Below, piece by piece: positions 1 through 13,300 of a DNA stretch of 64,000 nucleotides (its first letter is position 1; every line of letters starts with the position of its first letter). The notes below the pieces were generated by a model. The model was not told where the DNA came from, did not search any database, and worked only from the letters and a program-made list of their open reading frames with translations. The stretch is taken from the NCBI GenBank assembly GCA_003864495.1, contig ML133437.1, positions 1,054,001 to 1,118,000 of the forward strand, in the 5' to 3' direction. The position numbers were made by a program, and so were the translations under genes. This DNA is from Nemopilema nomurai (lineage: Eukaryota; Cnidaria; Scyphozoa; Rhizostomeae; Rhizostomatidae).

Positions 1-1
1 T

Positions 2-3000
2 GCAGTTGCCCCCACTCCAGCCCCTGCAGTTGAAAGGCGTCAAGCTGCTGGCAGAGCAGGCATTCAAAACGATGGAACTCTGCCATCAAAGACAGGTATA
101 TGTTTTGAAACAATTTGCCTTGTGCTGTTAAACTCAGCTCCTAGGGTTTAAATTTTCAAACAATATATCTGAAATTTGTTGGACAAAACTTTGGTACGTC
201 TCTAAGCCTTAGTCGCCTGTGCGTTTATCTACTTCATCAAAGGTGTTCAAAGTTGCTTTGAGGTAAGGGTCGTGAATTTAAAGTCTAGCATTTCAAGTCG
301 TTGTTGTGAATGGCTTTATTTGCAGCGAAGAAACTGATGGGCCAAGGTAAAGTTTTCTAGCCACCCCTGCATGTTACCGTAAAAGCTAGAAAAAGCTTTT
401 TGTTTTTCCGGACCACAGTTTCACAAACAAATTTTGTATCTAGCTAATAGCATGCAAACGGACGCACGCAATAAGTAAGGTTCAAGTTATAATGTTTCCG
501 GCGTTCTTTGGCTCACAAAATAGTTTTGTACCTCCACCGTTAACCTATGGAGCTATTTTCGATAGCTATGTTTGTAACCTTTGATGGTAGAGGGTTCTTC
601 GCTACCTGGCGCAAAGCATATTTCAACAAAATAGTGCTAAAGCATAGCCCATGCATGAAGTAGTTTCCAAGAATCGAGAAAAAAGGTGATGATATCGTTT
701 TGTGGACACTTTCCTATTTAATTGAGTATGGTTTGACACGTCATCCTGTTAGCACTAGTTTGCCAGTTGCCAAAATGTAAACCTCCGTAATATTTGCTTT
801 TTTATGTCATTTTGAAAGAGGCACGAAGCAAAGTTAAATGCTTCACACAGCGTACTAAATATTGCCGAATTTCTTGATGTTGATTTTGCCAGCTGTTGGC
901 AGTCGCTTTGTGCTTCAGCTTACGAAGTTTATTTTTGAACGACAGCCATTGCGCATGAGCAGTTATTCAAGGGCGTCAGCACAAAACAATTTGACAATGC
1001 TTTTACAAGGCTACGCAGATTTTGCGCTGTTATCTAAGTGACAAATCAAACGAACAAACTCGTTGGGTCTCCTTTGCGAACTGAAACCGTGATCTCCGAC
1101 CCGTATGCTTTCTGTGGATTGCTCATAATAGCGAAAAGTATGATCCGTTAAGGGAATTGTTCGCAGTAAACGAGCCTTGATATTTAAGCAGGCTTAGGTT
1201 CTGCTAAACCCACCCTCCCAGCCACGTTAGAGTCGCATCCACATTTAGGTTCTCGGATGTGATTAGTTTCTGGTGGTTGTCTTTCTGACGAGTATCATGA
1301 GTGCTAAAACCGATAGGGAAGATGACTTTTTTGATGGTAAGAGATTATTTCCACAAGAATTGGGGATCAATATTTGAGCCCGCTTTTTCGTTGATTTTGA
1401 TGACGAGCTGAGTAATTCATGGAATAGCGATCAATTACGATTTATTCCTTTGTGTAAGTCAAATTCTTTCGCCCGATTTTCGATTCGGTGTTGCTGATGG
1501 CCTAGACGAATGATGCATTTGCGATTCGCACGTCGTATCCAACCTTGTTTCTCGCTTGAAAGAGACGACCTAGCCTTATGCTGCAGCCCCTTCCAGGCCT
1601 GACTGTTTAACAGCAAAGCTTTCTTTGATTTGCAATACTGTTATGCTCCCCGCAACGGGTTTGAAGGCAGAAGGAATTTTATATCTTTGCATAATATGTT
1701 CTGCCACTCTTATTTTGACATCTCTAGATTACCGAAAAATGGATTTATTCTCTAGACAACCGGTGCAGTTGAGAGACGTTACAGCTTTAATTAAATTTAA
1801 TTCGTAGCAACCTTTCGACAGGCTCCATGGTCTTGACTTATATTAACAGAGCTGGAGCTGAGACCCATTTTTGTTAACTCCCCCCCCCAAAGTTATGCCT
1901 TGCTATTCCAAATCTGTTTTAGTATTTAAGAAGGGGGAGTGAGTTGATAAAGTCATGACGTCTATACGACGTACCTTGCCCCTTGTATGAAGACAAAGTT
2001 TTCCGCAGCATTGAAAGAAGTGTGAATAGTGCTTAACGGGGGGAAATTACATTGGTTTTGTTGACCTTTTCGCAGCTTCAAGCGCAACAAAGGAACTTGA
2101 CGATCTGATGGCCTCGTTGTCAGACTTCAGAGTGAGCGTGCAGCGAGATTCGCGTATACCAACCCTGTCCGCTGCGCTGCCCCCTGAACAGGCCGTGCAG
2201 AAGGAGCCTCCTGCGAGCGGTATGGCATCGAAGACCGCAGATTATGCAAAAGTTGACAAGCAATCGTCGCTTAAAGGAAAGTCAGGTGTGTTGCTATTCA
2301 GTCTTTCCATATTTTTCATGGGCCTAACTCATTTACATTCATATGCTTACTGCCTTTTTGCACATTCATGCGACTTTTAATTACGAATACCTTTAAACCT
2401 GTAGCCAGTTAGGCAATTCGAATTGTGCATGTTTTTCCCCAGCTTGGCAAGTCCCATTGTCTCGTGGAGATTTCTGTTGAATCTGAAGAGCATCCAATTT
2501 TATTCATCATGATATTTCTATCATAGCTGGCTTTTTTGGAATGTCTTAAAATTGCTTATATTTAAAATGAGTTTTGGTATGAATGTTTACAAGAACCACA
2601 TGTCTTTGCTGGCTCCTATATAGTATTATTATGCAGTTTCTGTACAAACATTTTTGAAGATTATGATGTCAAGCCTGCTTTCAGTAAAACTTAAGCAAAT
2701 TCTGTTTGACGATATTTGTTTGTCAATAATATTTGGTTATTATTTATTTGCGTTATGCCCCCTTCTGATTGGTTTTCTCTACGAAAGCAAAAAGCTCGTA
2801 TTCTTTTTAATAAAACTTTAGGCAATCTTTTGTTTATCAAAGTAATTTTTATGCCGATTTTCATTCAGCAACTAACGAAATGTGTGTCTGTGCAGGGGCT
2901 GCAAAAATAAACCAGCTTGACTCGATGCTTGGCAGTCTGCAGTCGGACATGTCTCGCCAGGGTGTCGCGACTGTCACCAAAGGCGTCTGTGCAGCTTGCA

Positions 3001-5499
3001 GTAAGCCCATCGTAGGACAAGTCTGTACCGCTCTCGGAAGAACCTGGCACCCGGAACATTTTACTTGTGTGGTCTGTGAAGTTCCGCTAGGGACAAAGAC
3101 CTTTTTTGAGAGGGACGGGAAGCCATATTGTGAGCAAGATTATCATGAGCAGTTTGCGCCAAGATGCTCGTACTGTGAAGGGCCAATTCTGGACGTGAGT
3201 GCTTAATTCGTAACATCCATTTTAAAAAGAATTAAATGAATGCATGTTCAAGTAGCTCCGGCCCAGCAGGCTCAAACTGTCAAACAAACATCTACCGATC
3301 ACAAATGTCCATCTATCATTTCACGTGGCCACTTCCAATGTAGATTGGGCGTGGGACGTCTGCGAATATACTTCATGTGCAGGCTCCGTTCCATTTATCT
3401 TAAGAAAGTGCTTGATATATGCAACCTTTCCCTTAAAGCACAAACATTGTTTGGTATGAAAAACACGCAGTGCTTTGATTGACTTTTACTAGGCGCAAAA
3501 CGTAAAGAAAGGACTGCAATTTATCGTTTTCACAATTTGAGTTGGAACAGCTTTCTGTTAGGTTGGAGTAAGTTATAACAATAGGGTTCGTCGTGAAGAC
3601 CAAGTGAAAACGTTTTAAATCCTCAAATTCTTTGTATTTCGTTAACTGCTGCATTATCTATCTGCTATTCAAGAGGATAAGGGCTTCTCAATGAAAGAAG
3701 TGTTGACCTGCTTATCACAGTGACTTTTCTTTTAGAGGGTTTTTAGTCTACTCTTGGTTTTCATGGTGCAACTAGAAGTGTCACCGTAGTTTGCAGGGAA
3801 TCTTCCTCTCTTGCCACTCAATCCATTTCCACGAAACATAACAAGAGCTAGAATCTTTGATTGAGTGCTATACGTTTGTAAAGATTTTCCTGACGCCATT
3901 TTTATGTACCTTTAAGCTGAATATTCTCAGCAGTACACGGCTGTGGTATTATATTGATGATGACTTTCTCCTCCGCAGTCCTGTGTCACTGCGATGGACC
4001 AGACATGGCATCCGGAGCATTTTGTCTGTGCGCAGTGCGGCAGAGCATTCGGGGAAAGCGGCTACCACGAGAAGGACGGCAAGCCTTACTGTCGCGATGA
4101 TTACTATGGCCTCTTTGCTCCCAAGTGCAGTGGCTGCGACCGGGCCATCATGGACAACTACATTTCTGCTTTGAACGGACACTGGCACCCAGAATGTTTT
4201 GTGTGCATGGTACGTCAATCACGTTGGTTTTGGTACATTTGATCATTCTGTTCACCTGAACAGACTAATCATTTGATCGTACTAATCATTCAGACATACT
4301 GATAATTTCATCATACTTGTCATATGATCATACTAATCATGTGATCATACTAATCATGTGATCGTACTAATCATTCAGACATACTGATAATTTCATCATA
4401 CTTGTCATATGATCATACTAATCATGTGATCATACTAATCATGTGATCGTACTAATCATTCAGACATACTGATAATTTCATCATACTTGTCATATGATCA
4501 TACTAATCATGTGATCATACTAATCATGTGATCGTACTAATCATGTGATTGTACTAATCATGTGATCATACTAATCATGTGATTGTACTAATCATGTGAT
4601 TGTACTAATCATGTGATCGTACTTATCATGTGATCGTACTAATCGTGTCATCATACTAATCATGTGATCGTACTAATCATGTCATCATACTAATCGTTTC
4701 AACAAGCTACTACTTTGGCCATATACTTATCATTTGAACATTAGTGGTCAGTGTCCTCAACTATTACGCATCACAACACATCCGGATTTTAGGAAATGAT
4801 TATGCAATTCTAGTTGTAGGATTTTTCCTTTGGTTTTCTGACTAGATCCGGAGATGACAATATTATTATTGAGTTGTTTGATGGCTTAAACTGGCAAACA
4901 TCGATATTTATGGCTATATTAGTCTTGTTTTGATTACTTAAGTAATATTTTACTGACAGGCCATTTCTACTCTATTGTTATTCTTGATAATATCATATTG
5001 TTAGTTTTGATATATTGTCAATTGTATCATCTTCGAACATCACTGTATTAGGTTGTAGATAATTGGTAATTAGTAATTAGTGATGCCTTTTTGATGCGTT
5101 ACATGGGTACATGCGTCATGCTGCATCGCCTTTTCAAATGGCTACATGAGTTATGTTTCACTTATTCATTTCACGTGGATATCAGTACTGGCACAATGCA
5201 TCATCATTCATATGCATTCCTTTTGTTTACAGGAATGCCGCCAGCCGTTTCAGGGAGGCAGCTTCTTCGAGCACGAAGGCATGCCTTACTGCGAGATGCA
5301 CTACCACGCCAGACGCGGCTCGTTGTGCTACAGCTGCCAGAAGCCGATCACGGGTCGGTGTATCACCGCGATGCACCGGAAGTTCCACCCGGAGCACTTC
5401 ATTTGCGCCTTTTGCTTGAAGCAGCTCAACAAAGGCACGTTCAAGGAACAGAACGACAAACCGTACTGCCATTCTTGCTTCGTAAAACTGTTTGGGTGA
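2..5499 (+). CDS. PXN: Paxillin, C-terminal half (partial at 5' end)
   Basis: Paxillin is a scaffold at focal adhesions: LD motifs bind FAK, vinculin and GIT/PIX partners, and the LIM domains target it to adhesions. Exons read as 2-95 (upstream part outside the window), 2076-2285, 2896-3194, 3979-4209 and 5233-5499, with phases 1, 1, 0, 0 closing at every junction. The first exon is a Pro/Ala linker. The second encodes LD4 ([15 protein letters not shown]), the third LD5 ([14 protein letters not shown]) followed by LIM1. Four LIM domains with all expected Cys/His ligands follow (WHPEHF, WHPECF and FHPEHF cores), and the protein ends ...[13 protein letters not shown]. The order LD4-LD5-LIM1-4 and the near-identical LIM4 match vertebrate paxillin. 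Hic-5/leupaxin share the layout, but invertebrates normally carry a single family member. LD1-LD3 must lie upstream of the window. Introns are 602-1980 bp. The acceptor of the first exon is ambiguous, because CAG occurs at positions 3-5 and 28-30. Confidence 0.95.
4263..4698. repeat. 17-bp minisatellite with an 85-bp higher-order unit, paxillin intron
   Basis: The array starts about 50 bp after the 5' splice site at 4210, in the intron between LIM3 and the last exon. The monomer is 17 bp (catactaatcatgtgat and variants). The first part repeats exactly every 85 bp (the same string at 4281, 4366 and 4451), which is five diverged monomers amplified as a block. The second half is a simpler run of monomers differing at cat/cgt/ttgt positions. 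The array is AT-rich and open in no useful frame. Confidence 0.93.
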
Positions 5500-6101
5500 T
5501 AACACGGGAAAGGTATTGGAGGAAGAACGAAACAAATTCTGATTTTTGAAGACAATTTTGTCAAAGAACACGTGATAATAAGTAAGTTACACGTGGTGAT
5601 GCCTGAATGGACACGTGAATGTATTTTATTGATCATGTGATATTTTTATACTACATTTTCAAATGCTGTTGTTGTTGAAATTTGTGGAGTGCACTGAGTT
5701 TTTATTTCTTCAGCTGTTATCGTAAAGTAAATATGGACGCTAGCTCGAGACGAAGACAATCTTGAGCTCCGATAAGTTTCCTATAGCTAGCCCCCGTCAA
5801 TTTTTTTCCGCAACAAATTTCTAATCGGTGTTCATTTGTTGCCAAGAAGGAGCCTTGCCTGGTCTCTTGGCCTTGTTTCCTTTCTTCTATGTGGTTGTTT
5901 CGGCGCCAAATTCACCGAGCACACGCTAACTTTGCCAAGTGAATTCCACAGTACCTCCGGGTAGGCCTACATTCCCTCTCTCCTGCGTTCATGCAAAGGC
6001 TGGACAAGTACTTATCATTCTTTCATTCCATTTAAATTACTTCTTTCTTTAATTTTGGCCGAGTAATTATCGAAAGTTATCTAATTTCAAAGATGAGATG
6101 G

Positions 6102-6124
6102 AATAAATCAACAACGAGAATAAA
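6102..6124 (+). terminator. Candidate poly(A) signals for paxillin
   Basis: Two AATAAA hexamers lie at 6102-6107 and 6119-6124, about 600 bp after the paxillin stop. Another AATAAA occurs near 6495. Nothing in the sequence says which is used. Confidence 0.3.
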
Positions 6125-9100
6125 CAAATTCAGCGACATGAACACCATTTGTTTATCAGGCCTAAAAGTAATGGTGAGGGATTTTCTAAAATTCCGATAT
6201 AAACTAAACAGCACGGCTTTCCTTGCTTTTGAGCGAAATCTACTTGTAATCGAATCCTTTCTGTTTTAATGAACAACAAGTAAGATTTTTAACTTCCAAA
6301 CCACAGCGTATTCTGGTACCTGCTGTGAAACCCTTGGCAATTTGCAACCTTCTCATATCTAGGCTTTCTCCAATATTTCCCTTACTGTGTTGCGTTTTCA
6401 CTCATTTTTGATGTTAATATATTCACTCGGTTTGTTAATTCTTGTTAATTCAAAACGCCCGCAAATTTCTTAGATAGCTTCGTTAAGAAAATTTAATAAA
6501 ACTCTATCTTTTTGCTTGAAGCTCCTTTGATGTTTTGCTGTCATTCTTTCCTACCTTTTCAGTTGGCACTCAATTAATCGCCCTTTAGCATTTAAATTTT
6601 AGATTTCGAAATCATTGCAATGTAAACGTTTATAGCATATAGGCCAGAAATTTAAAGCTCTCTCTTCTTTTATACTTCCTTGGCATCTCGTGTACAGAAA
6701 TTATGCTACCGGCAGAAAGCTCTTCCTCCGCTATTTGGTGTTGGCCCTTCAGGGCTATAAGAAGACTAAATTTAGTTCCTTGCTGTATAGAAACGTTTGT
6801 ACGCTTCATTTTCCCTGTCGAGCCCTGTCGACACAAAGGCCTCTCACACAAAGTTTATCCCTATTCTGATCACAGCTTTGGCTTGTTCTATGGTTGCCTA
6901 ATTTAGAGTGGTCCTGGCCACTAATAGTGGTCTTGGAAATTTAATTAGTGGTCTTGGAAAAAAATTAGTAGGAAAAACACTGCACAAACATAGACACAAT
7001 TGACACATCGAGGAATAGACTTTCATGGAGAAGGATACACACGCATAACAACTGGCTTAAATCATTGTTTTATCATTATCGTATTATTTATATTTATCGT
7101 TATCGAAGCCAGTTGAAATAAATCATGTTTTTATAGAGTATAATGTTTATATTGTTTGTTGTAAAATCTCGACAGTTTAAGCTTTGGCCTATATCAAAAC
7201 ACAAAACGAAAAATTTTGTTTGAAAAAACAAAATAAGTGGGTGTGGCATGAATTAAAGGGCGTGGTTTGCATCCATTTTCACAAAGAGTGGGCACTGTGT
7301 TCTACAGCATGAAACAGAGTTGTCCACCGACTAGTGATGTCGAGTGACCTGATTGGAAACTGGCTGCACTGTGTCACTGTTTTGCACACCATGCTGTGCC
7401 AATGTCTGCAAAGTCATTCCCTGTTCTAGGACCCACTGGGGTTTAGTTTTGAAAACTTTCAGTGAACCAAGTCTTTTTGTATCAATTCACACGCGACTTA
7501 CAAAATTAATCATGACTTATTAGCAGCAAAATGTAAGTAGCTTACAGACATACTGAAGGTGATTGGGAGTGGGGGGCGGAGATGGCCATAAAAGGGCAAA
7601 AGGACACGTTTTAAGGGACATGCAATTGGTAAGGGACATGAAAGTGGTTAGAATACTCAACTGACATCCTTTAGGTTGTGGTTCATTAGAAACGGAGCCT
7701 TCGGAATACAGTGGAATTACGGTATCCCAGCTGAATAGAAGTGCAGGCAGTTACTCTGCAAAGTGCCTCTCTCCTGTGTAGCGGTCAGCCGATTTTTGGA
7801 TTGGAGCAAGTAGGGCAAAATTGCACACAGAACTGAACCCCCATTCTGTTATTGGTAAGGCACGGACTTGGTGGTGATATCTTGCTAATCACCTGGTCTA
7901 TCTATGTGCCAATAAACACCGCTTTTCTTCTCAGCCACATAATCATACCTTAAAGATAAAAGTCAAGCCTCAACGCATGCGCAGCAATTGCCCAACAACT
8001 TGACGGTAGAGATGTGTCTAATGTGCTGAACTGTGCAACCTAAATACATTGGTGAAACATTATGAGAATGCTACAGTTACGCAATGTTAATTGTTAAGCA
8101 AATATTGAGCCTTTCTAGCTACGTCATTTGCAATGGAATTTATCATAACGGGGTAGGGAGATTCAAGTCATGTAACTGAGTACATTTGAATAACGAACAT
8201 ACTCGGTACAACGTGGAGCTTAATTAGTTGAAACTTAATCAAAACTCATAACAGCCGTCGTGGTGGCTCGCTCGCTTTGCTGTCTTGTTCGTGATGTGGT
8301 GTGCTTTCTGTTGACCTCGTGACCTTTCCCTGTCATTTGACACCCCGATGTTGGTTTGCGATAGTAGTAGATCTGCGAAAGAGATGATCGAAGAATTTTC
8401 GAATGGATTTCCTTTCATGACTTACCATCAACCTGTGGTCCATTCCATTTATACCTGCACTTACTGAAATTTTTTCGACTAGTTTCTGTGAAGTTTCAAT
8501 CGAAAACTTTAAATGTTCCCCTGTCAAACAATCGGAAACTCTCGCAGATGCCTTGACAACAAAAAAAGTAACAATGGCTCACCAATTATAAATGTTGCTT
8601 ATCTATCGTACTTCTGTTATTGCAATTCTGAATTGGTTTCTTCGTGACATTTTGAGGTGAAAGGATTATTTAAGCCCCCAAATCGTCTGGCTAAAGAGGC
8701 ACAACTTTCCCGGTGGCCCTGTTATCTGCAGGCAAGCAGGTTTGTCATCTGCAGGCATTCCTCGTTATACCCGCGGGAGATGGCTGTATATATAATCATT
8801 ACATTATAATTATTACCCTTTTTACTTATCTTAACCTCATCATTCTTCAAACTATTTACTTATGTCCCAAAAAGACATTATGTACTTCTTCATGTGCAAA
8901 ATGAAGCAGGTCGATAACAAATAAGGATGCTTTGTGGCCTATTTGAAATGTGAAATTCGATGGGCGATGTTGTGACGCGGTCACCAGTCATGTTTATTGA
9001 GTCAGTTTCACTTTCTTGATAGGACATACCCAGAAGTGGCGACATGTCCAGAAGTTGCGTTTAGCCAAATTTATCACCGCCAATTGCACCTCGAAGTACT

Positions 9101-9237
9101 ATTCTAACATCATTTGTTGCCCAGTATGGATTCCATGGCACTCCCGAGAAATTTTTGTGAAATTACGAGTTCACTCTTGCACACCCAAATATGGGCGCGG
9201 TTTGGGTGTGGTTTTGGGTTCGGCTCAATAATCGGAA

Positions 9238-9729
9238 CCCCCCCCCCCCAAAAAAAATTTGGAGCAGTGATTTTGTGTTAGAATTTATATCGATTTCTTC
9301 CAAAGAAATGGGTTCCTTTATACCTGGGTTAGCACTACACTGTTTTTTACTGCTATAGCCACTTTGTCGAGCTCTAATCAATGTTTGCTTGGTTATGTTT
9401 GTATCGACACAGGGTTCCCTTACGGACAGTATCACGTGACAATTGCACTATTGCGCTGTGATTGCGTCAGCGTCTGTAGGAGCTCTGTCGCTAGCTTTGT
9501 CGTGCCTGTTGAAGCCGTGTCGTTATTTGTCGAACTTGCTGTTAGCCGTTAGTCGTATCATTGCCATAAAAAGGAGAATTTTGATCTTATCCGCCGTTGC
9601 CGTTTTTTTGAGAATTTCTGCCAACAAAGAACTCACGTTTGTAGAACCTACCTTTTAAGAGGTTTTACATGTTAGTATAGTGGTGTCGCTCCGTGTTATT
9701 GGTTCGGCTGACCCCCCCCCCCCCCCCCC
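9238..9729. repeat. Two long cytosine runs with a shared flank
   Basis: A run of 12 C (9238-9249, followed by an A run) and a run of 18 C (9712-9729) lie 460 bp apart. Both are preceded within about 30 bp by ggttcggct, which suggests copies of one small element or a local duplication. Such runs can form G-quadruplex or i-motif structures and are hard to sequence, so their lengths may be inexact. Confidence 0.6.
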
Positions 9730-10255
9730 AATTGACAAGATAGATTTACGGCCCTGATTATCGTGGTTCTAAACTTGGAGGGGACAGTGTAAACGGGGTA
9801 TCCGTGACAAAACCTAAAAAAGAAGGCCCCTTGCGAGCTAAGCGAGCAGAAAATTTTTTTAAGCTATACGTCAGATATTTTGTTATTTTATAAGTCTGAG
9901 TTACAGACCCAAAACTATAAGCATTAGATCCAATGTGCACATTTATCACAAATGCACTCTTGCACTCCCGGCTAATATCTTGTGTACTCCCGAGATCTCG
10001 TCAAAATTTGCCATGAAATCTAGACCGGCTTGTTGCACTTTGAGGATCTTTCAATCTCTATTTGAAATTTCTGTAGTCTTGTTGAAAGGAATTTTTGCTA
10101 GACATTTACGTCATTGCCACTTCGTCACTCGTTGAGGTATGCAAAAGAATCATTTTACATTTGGGAATGCGGAAAACCTGCGAGGGAGCAGTTGCTTTCA
10201 ACAAACAAGTTTTCGCTGACGAAAGAACATTTGCGGCGTGATACCGCGAAGAAGA

Positions 10256-10310
10256 ATGATTTCTCCAGTCTTTGTCCTGTTCTCAGTGGGCCTTTTGCCC
10301 TCTTTTACTG
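10256..10310 (+). other. Signal peptide exon
   Basis: Starts MISPVFVLFSVGLLPSFT, a short N-region, hydrophobic core and small residues at the end, then a phase-1 GTAAGT donor at 10311. This exon fixes the protein as secreted or membrane-inserted. Confidence 0.85.
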
Positions 10311-13300
10311 GTAAGTGAACCTACAGTTATTTCCCGCCTTACACGAAGTAATAATTTTTAGTTCGCACCAAGCACGAGCGCACAAAGGCGACTCCATTTT
10401 CCTGCCAATTTTACCACTCAGCCATATGACTCAACAAAATTAATCCGAGTGATTTTCCATCAACGATTTAGAAAAGATTTTGCCAATTTTATGATTTTCA
10501 AATGTAAGTTCTTCTAGCTTCACTGTCTGCAAAGTTTTGCACTGTTTTGTCTGCAGATGTTAATCGTAAACTGCTTAGCAATCTAGGTCACGGAAAACTT
10601 TTTGATTTTCCCACAACATCGATTTCTTGCGACATTTAGTATCTAAAAAGTAAACGATCGATTGGGAATAAAGGGTTTTAGAGTCGCATTGCCAATAATT
10701 CACAGATATAGATTAATGATAAAATACTTAAATGGAAAGGAACATCACGAATAATGATGCGTCTAACACCGTTTTTATTCGACAACTATATTTCCTTTAA
10801 GGTCATTTGTGGCGATAAAACACAACTGACCTCCCCCTGATTAATCTTTGGACAATTTCTCATGGCCCACATTTGTCAATTCGTTCTCGCGCGACATTCT
10901 CAAATTAACTTGTTTAGACTACGCGGAAATAAGAATGAGCGCATTTAACGTTTTGTATTATGCACGGAAACTGTTTGTAAATTGTGGTTTTTTTAGTTGA
11001 AGATTTGTAAATATGTGAATGGTTGTTAAAGAATCCTTAGATGAGCTACATTGACAATTATTTTGTTGTTTCGTATATTTATTCAAACACAAAGCAAAGT
11101 GGATAAATTGTTATCTGTTAAACAAAATACTGACCTCAGGCTGCAAAATGAAAACTGACAATTGGAGTAAGTTAAGCTCAATGCAGGAGAAATTCACAAA
11201 TGCTAGACTCTTTAGCTATATAGAAATTATCACCTATTTGGAATACAGAAGTTTCTTTATTACATCATTGTGATTTGTTTGGAAGAGTATGACTGCCTTG
11301 GCCTAGTTTAGTTATTATTTGTGTTTTGTAGAACACCACATGTTTATTTATTAGTAGCATAATTATTTGGATTTCCAGCTGCTTTGTCCTGCCCTGGATT
11401 GAATGGAACATTAGCAAACAAAAAGAATGCACATATATATCCAGACATTTGCTTAAACAAAACAGTTCCAATGAGGACATCATGCTACTGGGTTTGCAAC
11501 AAAGGTTTTGGCTTTCAAGATGGTTCTCATACAGAGACAGAGTGTAACCTCCAACGTTACGATGATGTACCAGATTGGAGAAACTACTTTTTTTATAACA
11601 ATGAATGCAAGAGTAAGTGTATTTTTTACTTAATTGATTTGTGCAGCAGAGTAACTTTCAAATCTATGTCTGGATAAACTTTTGGGTTTTTAGAAAATGA
11701 ACATATTTTTGACAATTGCAGTGGCAATCATAAAATGGTTGCACAGAAGAAGCACTAAGAAATTTGTAGATAGAATTTTGTGGTTGATAGTTAATTCAAC
11801 TGGGACAAATGTTTGATAGCTCCAGTTTGTGATATGATAGCTAGCAATGTATGATAGTGGAGTAGCATATGTTATTGCAATTGTTAGTGACTTACCTGCT
11901 GTATTAGTGCAGCTTGATGAATTTAAATTCGCTGAATACAAGAACCTGCTGTTTATCATTTTGTCTATTGAGTTTTAATGTTGACATTGTTAAATGAATG
12001 TATTGATATTTGATCTTGCCTCATTGATTACTTAATAAATTACAAATGAAATTGCAAAAGCATAGCAGTTTTTCATAGCTAGAAAAGTTTTAAAAACATT
12101 CATGATATAGCCCATGTTTTACTCTCTTTTCTCTTTAGCAACTACGAAATGCCCACCTTTGGATTCATATGACAACAAAGGCTATGCAATCCATCACTGT
12201 GAGACTGACGCATCAAGTCCAGGTTATGTTTGCGAAGCAAGGCATTGTGGAAATCTAAGGGGTCCAAAGGAGAAGATATGCCAAAATAATGGAACATGGA
12301 TGCCACTTGGAGGGCCATTTTGTAAACCTGGTAAGGATACGAGTTTTAAGATACCTAGAACTGGTCTCTTCGTTAAAACGCGCACCCACGCATGCACGCC
12401 TTGGCATGCTCCTGTCGTTGCAGAGATGCACAGTGAATAATGCGCCTGGTTTATAAGCACCCTTTAAATCAGGCTCCTGGTTAATTATTATACAAAGAGT
12501 GTTGCGAATTCGAAATTGATTGATATCTAAGTTAACCGTTGCTTCTTTCAATCATCCTCCTTTCGAAGAAGTTGTTATTGCCAAGTTAAAGCAAACACCT
12601 CTTATATATATTTCCTGTCAATTACCAATAATCTGTCATTGTGATCCCTGGTTGTTATAATTTGATGGTATAATTCGCGAAAGGCGAGGCACGCGTTTGA
12701 GCACGCATCCACTAAAATACTAACAGAGAGGCCTGCTAGAACATGCATAACTGTTTGCATTCTACCAGGGCCACTGATGAAGAAAAATGGTAAATTTAAA
12801 GAAAATATAGAAAGAAAGAGTTAAGAAATTTAATTTTAAAAGATAGAATTTGCAAAAATGTTGGGGATACCATCAAGATCATACGCTACTTGCAAGAGGG
12901 ACTATTTTATGCATTCAGTGTTCTTCATGACTTTTTTGTTGTGAGAATGTTTCTCAAAGTAAAGTTAACTTTGTAATGCTAAGGGACAGTTTCTCTCCAG
13001 AATCTCTTCACATCACATTTATCCAAACTAATTCTTCAAAGGTAGTTCAAGTGTTTTTTAGCTTTCATTTTCCTACATGACCTGATGTAAAAGCATTTCT
13101 TATTATATCTCCCACCCTTCCTAAACCTTAAGTACAGTAAGGCCCTGCGAGAGTCACTTTGAATGCTTTTTTAGTGTAGGGTTTTTTTATTTAGACATAA
13201 ATTAGTATATTAAGAACATTTCTGTTAATGTTTGTAAGGGAGATTCATAATTTTTTTATTCCAACAGCACTGCCTATAACCATCCACTGTCAGAATAAGG

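Larger units (their letters stand above)
5500..10255. other. Intergenic region between paxillin and the modular receptor
   Basis: No convincing coding exon is visible on either strand; open frames here are short and lack motifs or consistent splice signals. It holds the presumed paxillin 3' UTR with candidate AATAAA signals, an NRF1-like element GCATGCGCA at 7975-7983, a 10-bp inverted repeat (7049-7058 with 7106-7115), a short direct repeat around 6925-6965, and two long C runs (9238-9249 and 9712-9729). The upstream promoter and any untranslated exon of the receptor gene should lie in its last part but cannot be placed. Confidence 0.6.

Noticed and set aside
4263..4698. CRISPR-like or other spaced repeat array
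   Set aside because: Repeats are directly tandem without unique spacers, and the gene context is animal.
7049..7115. MITE-like inverted repeat
   Set aside because: Only 10 bp pair exactly, and no target-site duplication or second copy was seen.
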